Positions 56,611-64,000 of a stretch of 64,000 bases of DNA are shown one piece after another. The notes under the pieces were generated by a model that did no database searches, was not told the DNA's origin, and saw nothing but the letters and a program-made list of their open reading frames with translations. Within the stretch, counting starts at the first letter, position 1. Each line of letters starts with the position of its first letter. The DNA is from an uncultured Shewanella sp. (GTDB taxonomy: Bacteria > Pseudomonadota > Gammaproteobacteria > Enterobacterales > Shewanellaceae), in NCBI GenBank assembly GCA_947503555.1, contig CANNEE010000001.1, positions 1-64,000 on the forward strand. Direction: 5' to 3'. The translations under genes and the position numbers were made by a program.

Positions 56611-57384
56611 CTAAAGCCAAGTAGGATACTGATCTGCTAGTAGTTTTACACTCATCAAAATAGACATTAATACCACCAAAGGCCTGATTAACCGAGTCCC
56701 TTTAGTAACGACCAACTTAGCCCCTAAGGTGGCACCTATGGTTTGCCCCGCTAGCATAATCACGCCTAAGGTCCACAACACTTGGCCGCCTAACGCAAAA
56801 AAGATAAGAGAGGCTATATTAGTGGAAAAATTCAATAGCTTAGCGTGAGCAGTGGCTTTTGCCAGCCCAAACCCCGCAAGAGAAACAAACGCCAAAGCAA
56901 AGAAGCTCCCAGTTCCTGGGCCAAAAAAGCCATCATAAACGCCCACACCCAGCGCTGCGGTAAAAGCAAATGCCGTCGGCGTCACCAGCTGGTGTTTATC
57001 ATTTTCAGAAATACTTTTTGAAAACAAAAAATAGCCACCTATGGCTAAAATCAAAAAAGGTAATAACAGGCGTAGAATGTCGGCATCGATTTGCTGCACG
57101 GCAATAGTACCTAACGCCGAACCGATAAAAGCACAAGCTATTGCCAGTTTCATATCGGCGAGCTTAACCATACCTTTGCGCACAAAATACAGGCTCGCTG
57201 AAAAACTACCACCACAGGCTTGCAACTTATTGGTTGCTAGCGCAGCGGTTGGACTCAATCCCGCCCACATCAATGCAGGTATAGTAATGAGTCCACCACC
57301 ACCAGCTATGGCATCGATAAACCCTGCAAGAATAGCCACACCAAACAATAATCCTAACAGTTCGACACTTAACTCTATGACCAT
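56611..57384 (-). CDS. TSUP (TauE/SafE, DUF81) family permease
   Basis: A 257-residue inner-membrane protein with about eight hydrophobic segments. The family start GFIDAIAGGGGLITIPALM and the internal repeat GVYDGFFGPGTGSFFALAF are clear. Members export sulfite, sulfoacetate or related organosulfur anions; the substrate here is unknown. I placed the start at MVIELSVELL (GGAG 5 nt upstream) because the longer frame to 57450 would overlap the rraB terminator. Confidence 0.92.
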   Translation of the reverse strand: MVIELSVELLGLLFGVAILAGFIDAIAGGGGLITIPALMWAGLSPTAALATNKLQACGGSFSASLYFVRKGMVKLADMKLAIACAFIGSALGTIAVQQIDADILRLLLPFLILAIGGYFLFSKSISENDKHQLVTPTAFAFTAALGVGVYDGFFGPGTGSFFALAFVSLAGFGLAKATAHAKLLNFSTNIASLIFFALGGQVLWTLGVIMLAGQTIGATLGAKLVVTKGTRLIRPLVVLMSILMSVKLLADQYPTWL

Positions 57385-57440
57385 CAAGGCTCCAAATAAT
57401 AAATCGGTAAAAATGTTGCGTTTTAAAAGATATTTGCATG

Positions 57441-57462
57441 AAAAAGCCACCCTAGGGTGGCT
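57441..57462 (-). terminator. Terminator of rraB
   Basis: AGCCACCC-TA-GGGTGGCT is a perfect 8-bp stem followed on the minus strand by TTTTTC. It lies 36 nt past the rraB stop. Confidence 0.85.
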
Positions 57463-57497
57463 CCTTTAATTAGCTCGAGCGAGACATCTTGTTATGA

Positions 57498-57881
57498 TTA
57501 GTGCTTACAATCATCACCACACTCATGGTCGTCGGCAAACTCACCGTCACCATCTTGATGCTGCATGACGCCCCAACCATCAGATTGACCGCCAAATTCC
57601 TTAGCAAACTCATCTAAAATCGACTCTTGCTCAACCAAAACGTCATACTCTGGCACCATATTGATGCAGACAATCAACTCCCACTTGGCGAGATCATCGT
57701 TAAGGTGAAGCTCGACTTCACCTTCAAGATCTGAATTGGCTAGCTCTTCTAGTGCAGACTCGGCATCACGTTGATCATCAAATACCAAGAAAAAGTCAAC
57801 ATCTAGCTCTTTGGTTAAATCGATACCCGACTCAGCCATAGCAGCTAACATTTTACCATTATCATCATCTGGAAATTGCAT
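57498..57881 (-). CDS. rraB: Ribonuclease E inhibitor RraB
   Basis: Small acidic protein that binds the C-terminal half of RNase E and modulates degradosome activity. The N-terminal DDDNGKMLAAMAESG, the central VDFFLVFDDQRDAE and the C-terminal GWGVMQHQDG fit the RraB family. A His/Cys/Asp-rich tail (ECGDDCKH) is also typical. Length is 127. GGAG lies 5 nt before the ATG. Confidence 0.94.
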   Translation of the reverse strand: MQFPDDDNGKMLAAMAESGIDLTKELDVDFFLVFDDQRDAESALEELANSDLEGEVELHLNDDLAKWELIVCINMVPEYDVLVEQESILDEFAKEFGGQSDGWGVMQHQDGDGEFADDHECGDDCKH

Positions 57882-57904
57882 ACTCACTCCAATAGTTCTG
57901 CTGC

Positions 57905-58138
57905 TTACTCAGCCGCGATAATTTGCACAGATTCACCGTTAAAGCTCACTGTATCGCCTGCTATAATCTTTTTACGCTTACGGGTCTCGACTTCACCGTT
58001 AACCGATACCATGCCTTCAGCTATAACATGCTTGGCTTCGCCACCTGCAGAGAGCATGCCTTGAACTTTCAGTACCTTATATAGCTCGATATACTCTTCG
58101 CCACTATGAAGAGCCAATGTTGGAATATCTTTAGTCAC
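57905..58138 (-). CDS. S4-domain RNA-binding protein (YbcJ-like)
   Basis: A 77-residue protein made almost entirely of an S4 RNA-binding domain: IELYKVLKVQGMLSAGGEAK then GMVSVNGEVETRKRKKI, with the basic RKRKK patch. Members of this group associate with ribosomal RNA. It is upstream of rraB on the same strand (23 nt between them) and may be co-transcribed. Confidence 0.9.
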   Translation of the reverse strand: MTKDIPTLALHSGEEYIELYKVLKVQGMLSAGGEAKHVIAEGMVSVNGEVETRKRKKIIAGDTVSFNGESVQIIAAE

Positions 58139-58260
58139 TCAATTTTGCCTATTAACAATAACTGCCGCGAATTATACCCTTGTTCTTATCCCTATCCCAC
58201 TAAATATGTGACTATTCAAAGGGAGTTGTACGGATATTGAATTATATTGCTCACCCAATA

Positions 58261-58803
58261 TTAATCAGGCAATTTTCGCTCACTAGTGAGTAACCCATAG
58301 ACACAATCATCGTGCCAGACACCATTTATCTTAATATGCTGCTTTAACAGGCCTTCAAGCTTGAAGCCGCATTTCTCCATCACCCTAGCAGACCCAACGT
58401 TGGCCTTAGCGCACTGGCCGACAAACTTGTGAATACTGTAGCGAATACAAGCCCAATCAATCACTGCGCGTAAGCTCTCTGTGCCATACCCCTTTCCCTG
58501 TGCATCTACTGCCAACAAATAGCCCACCTCGGCTCGCTCACTAACAAGATCATCACAGTGCAAACCGGTAAAGCCTACAAACTTTCCTGTTTGCAGTTCT
58601 TCAATCACTAAGGTCAACCAGTCACCAGATTCATAAAACCATGGCAAGCTCCTCTGTTCGAACTTAGCCTTTATGTCGTCAAGGGTCTCAGGCTCTCTGA
58701 CATATTGGTTAACCTCAGTTGATAGATGAATAGCTAAGAAGTCTTGCCAATCAGTATCCCTTAGGGTGCGCAATTTAAGTCTATCTGTATATAGCTCTAT
58801 CAT
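58261..58803 (-). CDS. GNAT family N-acetyltransferase
   Basis: A 180-residue acetyltransferase beginning with MIELYTDRLKLRTLRD and containing the acetyl-CoA binding loop GYLLAVDAQGKGYGTESLRA and the C-terminal ANVGSARVMEKCGFK. These features match the RimJ/RimL-like GNAT group. The start is the ATG 8 codons inside the longer frame, where AGG lies 6 nt upstream. The protein substrate, if any, is unknown. Confidence 0.9.
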   Translation of the reverse strand: MIELYTDRLKLRTLRDTDWQDFLAIHLSTEVNQYVREPETLDDIKAKFEQRSLPWFYESGDWLTLVIEELQTGKFVGFTGLHCDDLVSERAEVGYLLAVDAQGKGYGTESLRAVIDWACIRYSIHKFVGQCAKANVGSARVMEKCGFKLEGLLKQHIKINGVWHDDCVYGLLTSERKLPD

Positions 58804-58825
58804 GATGTGCCTGCCCGATATAAAC

Positions 58826-58853
58826 AAAAATGGCAGCTTAACTAAGCTGCCAT
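58826..58853 (-). terminator. Terminator of ppiC
   Basis: ATGGCAGCTTA-AC-TAAGCTGCCAT has exact 11-bp arms, with minus-strand TTTTTG after it. Confidence 0.85.
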
Positions 58854-58877
58854 TGACTATCTGTCTCGGCGATTTAC

Positions 58878-59156
58878 TTAACCGCGACTGGTAACTTCAA
58901 GTAGGTGATAACCAAATTGAGTTTTAACAGGGCCTTGAACCTCATTAAGCGGAGCACTGAAAACCACCTCGTCAAACTCTCTCACCATCATACCTGGGCC
59001 GAATGAACCTAACTCGCCACCTTGAGCACCCGATGGACAAGAAGAGTGTGCTTTAGCTAGCTCGGCAAAATCCGCACCGCCTAAAATTTGCTGCTTCAAC
59101 TCCTCACACTCTTGCTCAGTGCTAACTAGAAGGTGTCTCGCTGTTGCTTGAACCAT
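58878..59156 (-). CDS. ppiC: Peptidyl-prolyl cis-trans isomerase, parvulin type (PpiC)
   Basis: A 92-residue single parvulin domain, no signal peptide, so cytoplasmic like E. coli Par10. The catalytic-site segments ARHLLVSTEQECEELK, HSSCPSGAQGGELGSFGPG and TQFGYHLLEV are all conserved. AGGAGTAAC is just before the ATG. It accelerates proline isomerisation in folding. Confidence 0.95.
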   Translation of the reverse strand: MVQATARHLLVSTEQECEELKQQILGGADFAELAKAHSSCPSGAQGGELGSFGPGMMVREFDEVVFSAPLNEVQGPVKTQFGYHLLEVTSRG

Positions 59157-59308
59157 GTGTTACTCCTATTAGTTGGGATACCCCAAATATAAATAATACC
59201 AATGAGTTACTCATCAATAGCTTTAATTGTAAATCTGACTTGAGTATAAAACCTGATGAACGAGATTAACAAGTGACTCAAGTCAGAAACTCTCTAAAAA
59301 TAGCGCTT

Positions 59309-61147
59309 CTAGCTCGCCTTTTTAGCTGCAATCCAATTATCGATCTTCTGCTCCATCACAGCCATAGGTAGTGAACCAGATGTAATCACTTGGGTATGGA
59401 AGTCTTTAAGATCAAATTTATCTCCTAAGGCTTTCTCAGCTTTTGCTCGTAGCTCTAAAATCTTAAGCTGACCAACTTTATAAGATAAGGCTTGGCCCGG
59501 TATCGCCATATAGCGCTCTACTTCGGCAATAATATCTGTCTCAGCAAGTGGCGAGTTGTCCTTCATATATTGAATTGCTTGCTCACGGCTCCAGCCCTTA
59601 GCGTGAAGGCCGGTATCAACAACTAAGCGCATCGCTCTCAACATTTCATCAGAAAGCTTACCAAAGTATTGATAAGGGTCTTCAAATAGTCCCATCTCTA
59701 TCCCTAAGTATTCAGCATACAGCGCCCAGCCTTCTTCAAAAGCGGTATAACCACTAAAGCGTTGGAACTCTGGGACACCGGTTAGCTCTTGCTTAATGGC
59801 AATTTGGAAATGATGACCAGGTGCTGCCTCATGTAATGACAGCGTAGTGAGTCCCCACTTAGGCTGAGCTCTCAGATTATAGGTATTGATATAAAACACG
59901 CCTGGGCGAGAGCCATCTACTGCAGGCGCCTCATAGGACGCTCCTGCCGCTGACTTCTCTCTAAAGCTTTCGACAGGCTTTACCACATAGTCAGCCTTAG
60001 GCTTTACATCGAAGTAATCAGGTAACACGGCGTTAATCTTGGTCTTAAGATCCATATAGGCTTGGATCAGCTGCTCGCGTTTTTCAAACACATACTCAGG
60101 TTCAGTCGACAGAGAATGGAAAAATGCTTTTAAATCGCCTTTGAAGCCCACCTTCTGACGGACCGAGTCCATTTCAGACAAAATACGCGCAACTTCCTCT
60201 AGTCCAATCTTATGGATCTCGTCAACAGGCATATCCGTTGTAGTATGCATATTAGCTAGATTCTGATACCAAGCCTTACCATTGGGTAGTCCCCACCAAC
60301 CGTCACTCGCGCGGGCATTAACGAGATAGGTATCGGTAAGATACTGCTTAAAGCTCGCTAACTTAGGCAGCAATCGTTGCGAAATCATCTCTTCATAGGC
60401 TGTGGTAAGTTGCTGCTTCTGCTCTTGAGTAAAGCTCTCAGGAAATTGACGGAGCGGCGCATAGAAAAGGCTTTGCTCAGGGCTATCGACAACATGGGCC
60501 TCAAATTGAGGAATCATTCTCTCAACTAACACTCGAGGCAATACCACTTTGCTGGCTATCCCTTCATCCATTTGAGCTTTCGCTTTATCTAACCAGTTAA
60601 TAAAGCCATCCATACGCTCAAGCCAGTTTTGATAATCTTTAACTGTGTTAAATGGCTGAGCACTCTCTCCACTTCCTAGCTGCACCATGGTAATCAGGGT
60701 ACTAGAGAACTGATTAAGGGGCATTAAACGTTCAGGAAAAACCTCATTCACAAGCTCTTGGTTGCGATCGTAGACAAACATATCAAAACTTAGCTTTAGC
60801 GGTTCAGGTAACGCAGCTCTATCTATAGCATTGAGTTTATCTAGATATCCTTTATTTAAGTCATGGCGAGCTTTAAGATAACTTTCTGACAAGTTATCAG
60901 GAAAGACATGGTTGAAATCATTAACCCCAACAAAAGTCGCGTACATGGGCTCAAGAGCAAGTTTATCCTTGAAGAATTGATCTACCAATGCAAGATAAGC
61001 CTTTTCAGCACTAAGCTCTTGGGTCGCTTGCACATTGGCAGCGGACTTTTCTGTCGAGTCGACAACAGTAGTATTTCCTTCAGGTCCACCACAGGCAGAC
61101 AAACCTAAACAAATACTTACTGCAAGGGCGATAAAGCGCTTATTCAT
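59309..61147 (-). CDS. DUF885 family lipoprotein
   Basis: A 612-residue exported protein with lipobox LSAC (Cys at about residue 19). The DUF885 signature HEAAPGHHFQIAIKQ, an M32/metalloprotease-like zinc motif, is at about residue 440; a downstream glutamate in EGWALYAEYLG is a likely third ligand. Related proteins have carboxypeptidase-like folds, but the activity of DUF885 is not established. It is monocistronic and divergent from the GGDEF gene. Confidence 0.92.
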   Translation of the reverse strand: MNKRFIALAVSICLGLSACGGPEGNTTVVDSTEKSAANVQATQELSAEKAYLALVDQFFKDKLALEPMYATFVGVNDFNHVFPDNLSESYLKARHDLNKGYLDKLNAIDRAALPEPLKLSFDMFVYDRNQELVNEVFPERLMPLNQFSSTLITMVQLGSGESAQPFNTVKDYQNWLERMDGFINWLDKAKAQMDEGIASKVVLPRVLVERMIPQFEAHVVDSPEQSLFYAPLRQFPESFTQEQKQQLTTAYEEMISQRLLPKLASFKQYLTDTYLVNARASDGWWGLPNGKAWYQNLANMHTTTDMPVDEIHKIGLEEVARILSEMDSVRQKVGFKGDLKAFFHSLSTEPEYVFEKREQLIQAYMDLKTKINAVLPDYFDVKPKADYVVKPVESFREKSAAGASYEAPAVDGSRPGVFYINTYNLRAQPKWGLTTLSLHEAAPGHHFQIAIKQELTGVPEFQRFSGYTAFEEGWALYAEYLGIEMGLFEDPYQYFGKLSDEMLRAMRLVVDTGLHAKGWSREQAIQYMKDNSPLAETDIIAEVERYMAIPGQALSYKVGQLKILELRAKAEKALGDKFDLKDFHTQVITSGSLPMAVMEQKIDNWIAAKKAS

Positions 61148-61298
61148 CGGTTGATAACTCCATTATTACAATCAAGCAAAAAAAATTTCCTATACTTTAT
61201 ATCAATCAAACTAGGTTTTGTGACTTTTATCTAAATTTATTTATCTTTAAAGCCATGAGTTTGACTTAACCAAAGCGACAATAAATGTGGGAGAACCT

Positions 61299-61811
61299 AT
61301 GATATTCTCTTTTAGTAACTCGGGGTTTAGGGATCCAGAAACCGGAGTTTACAACCAGACCTACTTCATGGAAGTGTTCAACCGCGAATGGCACCGTCAT
61401 GCTCGAGATTGCCAGAGCTTAGCCTTGCTCTATATCACCCCTCATATTCACGACAGTGTCAAAAACCCCCACCTACTTGAATGCTTTACCCAACAGCTTC
61501 AAGAGTCTCTACTTAGAAGCACGGATCTTATCGCCAGAATCAATCACAATAAATTCGCACTAGGCTTATTTAATATCACTGAAGCAGGTACGGAAACTGT
61601 ACTAAAACGCATCCATGAGCACATAGAAAGTTTTAACAATGAGTTCGTAAAGGAACATGCATATAGAATTGAATATAAAGTGGTCGCTTGTGTCTGTTTA
61701 CCGAGGCAACAGCAAAGAATTGAGAACCTATTTACCTATGTCGACAAGCAGTTAATTGAGCTAGAGCATAAAAATGATAGCCACAACAGCGCCCTCTACT
61801 CTTTACACTGA
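61299..61811 (+). CDS. Degenerate GGDEF-domain protein
   Basis: A 170-residue stand-alone GGDEF fold without a sensor domain. The N-terminal DPETGVYNQTYF matches the conserved DxLTGLxN start. The signature, however, is NHNKF (residues 82-86) in place of GGDEF, and the inhibitory RxxD is RSTD just before it. The catalytic residues are lost, so diguanylate cyclase activity is unlikely; a role in nucleotide binding or protein interaction is inference. The start ATG at 61299 has GGAG 5 nt upstream, in preference to GTG at 61287. Confidence 0.85.
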   Translation: MIFSFSNSGFRDPETGVYNQTYFMEVFNREWHRHARDCQSLALLYITPHIHDSVKNPHLLECFTQQLQESLLRSTDLIARINHNKFALGLFNITEAGTETVLKRIHEHIESFNNEFVKEHAYRIEYKVVACVCLPRQQQRIENLFTYVDKQLIELEHKNDSHNSALYSLH

Positions 61812-61828
61812 CCTTGTCCTTCAGATAC

Positions 61829-61858
61829 AAAAAAGGCTTCCTCAACGGAAGCCTTTTT
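61829..61858. terminator. Bidirectional terminator
   Basis: AAAAAAGGCTTCC-TCAAC-GGAAGCCTTTTT lies between convergent stops at 61811 and 61872, with A and T runs on both sides. Confidence 0.9.
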
Positions 61859-61871
61859 AATCAACACTCGA

Positions 61872-63116
61872 TTAAAGTGTCACGTTATGAACGCGCGCTT
61901 TTTCTTTAATGTAAGTGATATAACTTTTAGCTGAACGCGCAGTCTTCTTATCCTTCGATGCCTTAACAGCACTACGATAAGCGGACTTGTACTGCTTCAA
62001 GCCGAGGTACGCTAACGCAAGCTCAAACTCTGCTTCGCCAGGATTCTTAAGACCGGCATCTAACGCCTTTTTAAATACTGGAATTGCAGCTTTAAATTGG
62101 CGATCGATAGCTAATAAACGCCCTTGCTTAAGGTATAACGCTGCATCATTTTTGACAGCAGCAGCTTCGCCATAAAACTTAGCTGCGCGCTTCATGTCTT
62201 TAGCGTTATGATAAAAGCCAGCAAGAATATTTAAAGTCTTCTCATCCTTTTTAATCAAGCCAGATTTCATGTGCTTGTCATAGATCTTAGCAGCTTGATA
62301 AGGCGCCCCCTTTTGTGCCATTAACTGGCTCAAACGGGTAATGCTAGCAGCGGTTTCTAAGAAACCATTTTTATAAGCTAAGTCATAAGTAGCAAGAGAT
62401 TTATCATAATCTTCTGTCAACAGATAGAACTGTGCTAGCTGCAACCAAAGACGTTTATCGTCTTGGAACAGAGGAACCATAATCTCTAGAACTTTAATGG
62501 CATTCTTATACTGCTTCTTATTAAAATAAGCAGTTAACTTCATCTGATAAAGGCCTTTATCAGGCTTATCGATTAATGCCAGACCTTTGTCAGCAACCTC
62601 AAGCACCTTATCCCACTGCTTAAGCTCACTATAAGCAATACCTACGCGCTTAAAAACAGTACCATCAACCTTACAGGTAAAGTCCATCCACTTGTTATAG
62701 TAAGTAATGGCTTCTTTATACTGCTTCTCTTGCAATAACAGGTCAGCATAGAGTCTTAAGCTAGCACCATGATCCGTACCGCCAAGAATATCAGCATCAA
62801 CAGCTGACTTTAGATACTTAATTGCAGTGCCCATTTGAGCTTTTTCTGCATAAAAGTTACCTAACATGCGATCGACATAAGCTTTATCAAACTTAGCTTT
62901 AGGATTAGCTTCAAGCAAAATAGCGATTGCATCATCTAAATTGCCTTCAGTGTATGCTTTAAAAGACTTTTGAACCTTTTTAGCAGCTCTTTCACCGACA
63001 GCTTTAGATTGACGCTTTTCAATCGGACACTTTTCTGCTGCTGCGGCGTTCGCAGTCATGCCTAAAGACAATGAAAGGAGTAAAGTAACAGCTAGGCTTT
63101 TATATGGCTTACTCAT
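61872..63116 (-). CDS. TPR-repeat protein associated with the TonB2 system
   Basis: A 414-residue periplasmic protein with a signal peptide (cleavage near TANAAAAEK) and about nine TPR-like helix pairs, for example EAITYYNKWMDFTCK, QWDKVLEVADKGLALI and QYKSAYRSAVKASKDKKTARS. It begins 1 nt after the tonB stop. Equivalent TPR genes follow tonB2 in Vibrio and Shewanella and are considered part of that uptake system; the exact role is not known. Confidence 0.9.
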   Translation of the reverse strand: MSKPYKSLAVTLLLSLSLGMTANAAAAEKCPIEKRQSKAVGERAAKKVQKSFKAYTEGNLDDAIAILLEANPKAKFDKAYVDRMLGNFYAEKAQMGTAIKYLKSAVDADILGGTDHGASLRLYADLLLQEKQYKEAITYYNKWMDFTCKVDGTVFKRVGIAYSELKQWDKVLEVADKGLALIDKPDKGLYQMKLTAYFNKKQYKNAIKVLEIMVPLFQDDKRLWLQLAQFYLLTEDYDKSLATYDLAYKNGFLETAASITRLSQLMAQKGAPYQAAKIYDKHMKSGLIKKDEKTLNILAGFYHNAKDMKRAAKFYGEAAAVKNDAALYLKQGRLLAIDRQFKAAIPVFKKALDAGLKNPGEAEFELALAYLGLKQYKSAYRSAVKASKDKKTARSAKSYITYIKEKARVHNVTL

Positions 63117-63117
63117 A

Positions 63118-63741
63118 TTACCCTCCTTTTTGATTATCTAAATTAAAGTCGATCTGTACTTTCATGCCAGGTTGTTTCAGTGCTTTGCCATCAACAATTT
63201 TTGGCTTGTACTTCCACTTCTTCAATGCACGTTTTGCTGCTTTGTTGAAGAGGCGCTTAGGTTCAGCTTTGATCACTTTAATGTCTTCAGTGCCACCTAG
63301 TTCGTTAATAGTAAAGCTTAGTTGAACCCAACCTTCCTTACCATCACGAAGCGCTTTAATTGGCCACTGAGGCTCAATACGAACGATAGGTGTTGCATCA
63401 CCATCACGAGACATCATGTTACCCAGCTTGAAACCGGTGCTCACACCACTTGATGCAACACCGCCCATATTGAATGACATATTAGTGTCAATATCAGATG
63501 AGCTATCTGGTGGCGGCGTATCTGGCAGTGGTGGCTGCTCAGGTGGCGTTGGTGGCTTAGGTTTTACCCTAGGCTTGTCCTGCACTTTGGTATCTTGCTT
63601 GTCCATACTGATCTCAATCACTGGAGAATCAGTTTTAGTGTCGGCGCGCTTGGCGCCGCCACTGACCAAGAAGGCCATGAATACAAACAAGGCAAAAGTA
63701 ACAGCACCACCAACTATCAATGATACTATTGCTCTTAGCAT
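63118..63741 (-). CDS. tonB: Energy transducer TonB (TonB2 type)
   Basis: A 207-residue short TonB. One N-terminal membrane helix (LIVGGAVTFALFVFMAFLV), a Pro-rich spacer (RVKPKPPTPPEQPPLPDTPP) and the C-terminal TonB domain with PQWPIKALRDGKEGWVQLSF and ALKKWKYKP. The short spacer is typical of TonB2 proteins in Vibrionales and Shewanella, which work with ExbB2/ExbD2 and TtpC. Start and stop each lie 1 nt from exbD and the TPR gene. Confidence 0.93.
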   Translation of the reverse strand: MLRAIVSLIVGGAVTFALFVFMAFLVSGGAKRADTKTDSPVIEISMDKQDTKVQDKPRVKPKPPTPPEQPPLPDTPPPDSSSDIDTNMSFNMGGVASSGVSTGFKLGNMMSRDGDATPIVRIEPQWPIKALRDGKEGWVQLSFTINELGGTEDIKVIKAEPKRLFNKAAKRALKKWKYKPKIVDGKALKQPGMKVQIDFNLDNQKGG

Positions 63742-63742
63742 A

Positions 63743-64000
63743 TTAGTCTTTCCCCGCAGAAACAGAAATCTTATCGATACCTGCTTTTTTCACGTTATCC
63801 ATGACTTTAATTACTAAGCCGTGTTCCGCTTCTTTATCTGCTTCGATAAGTACTGCAGCTTCAGGTGACTCAGCAAGCATACGCTCAACGTTAGCAGTTA
63901 CACGCTCTACGTCTACTTGACGGTTTTCCATCTTAATGACACCTGTTTTACTGACGCCGATAAAGATGTTTGCCGATTTCTTCGTTGTCGCTTGAGAAGC
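63743..64000 (-). CDS. exbD: ExbD/TolR family biopolymer transport protein, 5' end beyond the window
   Basis: C-terminal 85 residues of an ExbD. The reading frame stays open to the window edge (residues TKKSANIFIGVSKTGVIKM precede the internal Met at 63931), so the true start lies outside. The periplasmic part shows AAVLIEADKEAEHGLVIKV and VKKAGIDKISVS, typical of ExbD. The N-terminal membrane helix with its aspartate is not in the window. It should partner an ExbB gene just upstream. Confidence 0.93.
   Translation of the reverse strand, partial: ASQATTKKSANIFIGVSKTGVIKMENRQVDVERVTANVERMLAESPEAAVLIEADKEAEHGLVIKVMDNVKKAGIDKISVSAGKD

Overview
The window is chromosomal DNA of a marine gammaproteobacterium, most likely Shewanella (order Alteromonadales). 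This rests on gene content and order, not on a database match: the ybgC-tolQRAB-pal-cpoB block followed by tRNA-Lys, motY next to rnt, upp beside purMN, a DUF3010 gene, a slipin/NfeD pair, and an ExbD2-TonB2-TPR cluster. Coding density is high, base composition is even and AT-leaning, and I see no prophage, integron, insertion-sequence transposase or CRISPR array. Most of the window is housekeeping. The unusual material lies between the genes.

Layout. Positions 1-5.4 kb hold tRNA-Lys and the Tol-Pal envelope operon (minus strand). 5.5-9.3 kb holds a lipoprotein prolyl oligopeptidase, a strong candidate for an unannotated small RNA (about 8041-8220), and motY. 9.4-15.1 kb holds rnt, a 2-Cys peroxiredoxin, a Na+/H+ antiporter-type transporter, upp and purMN. 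15.2-22.5 kb holds an unrecognised C-terminally anchored protein, a fasciclin-domain protein, metC behind tandem MetJ boxes, a TetR regulator divergent from a membrane protein with a perfect 22-bp palindrome between them, creA and a YegD-type Hsp70 ATPase. 22.6-28.3 kb holds a YbaK-type deacylase, the NfeD/slipin pair, a lipoprotein, a PQQ-type sugar dehydrogenase and a small membrane protein. 28.5-35.1 kb holds a cluster of palindromes, trhO, a GST, a small membrane protein, a Bcr/CflA pump and ilvIH. 35.2-43.9 kb holds ibpA (sigma-32 promoter plus ROSE-like RNA thermometer), a 5'-nucleotidase, an esterase, ribA, yibL, nrdDG behind an FNR/EtrA-like site, and an unknown protein. 44-52.2 kb holds an MDR oxidoreductase, a patatin phospholipase, a 272-bp MITE-like element, a DEAD-box helicase, DUF3010, a YgjP-type metalloprotease, a solute-binding protein, an M23 peptidase and a GNAT. 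52.3-64 kb holds sbcCD, a TSUP permease, rraB, an S4 protein, a GNAT, ppiC, a DUF885 lipoprotein, a degenerate GGDEF protein and the TPR-tonB-exbD cluster, cut by the window edge.

Functional links. Two proton-motive-force energised trans-envelope machines sit at opposite ends: TolQRA with TolB, Pal and CpoB, and an ExbD/TonB system with a TPR partner. Several operons carry readable control signals: MetJ boxes before metC, an FNR/EtrA site before anaerobic nrdD with a terminator-like hairpin between nrdD and nrdG, and the heat-shock promoter and thermometer before ibpA. I corrected many start codons from Shine-Dalgarno position; examples are tolQ (GTG), nrdG, trhO, ibpA, the TSUP permease and the GGDEF protein.
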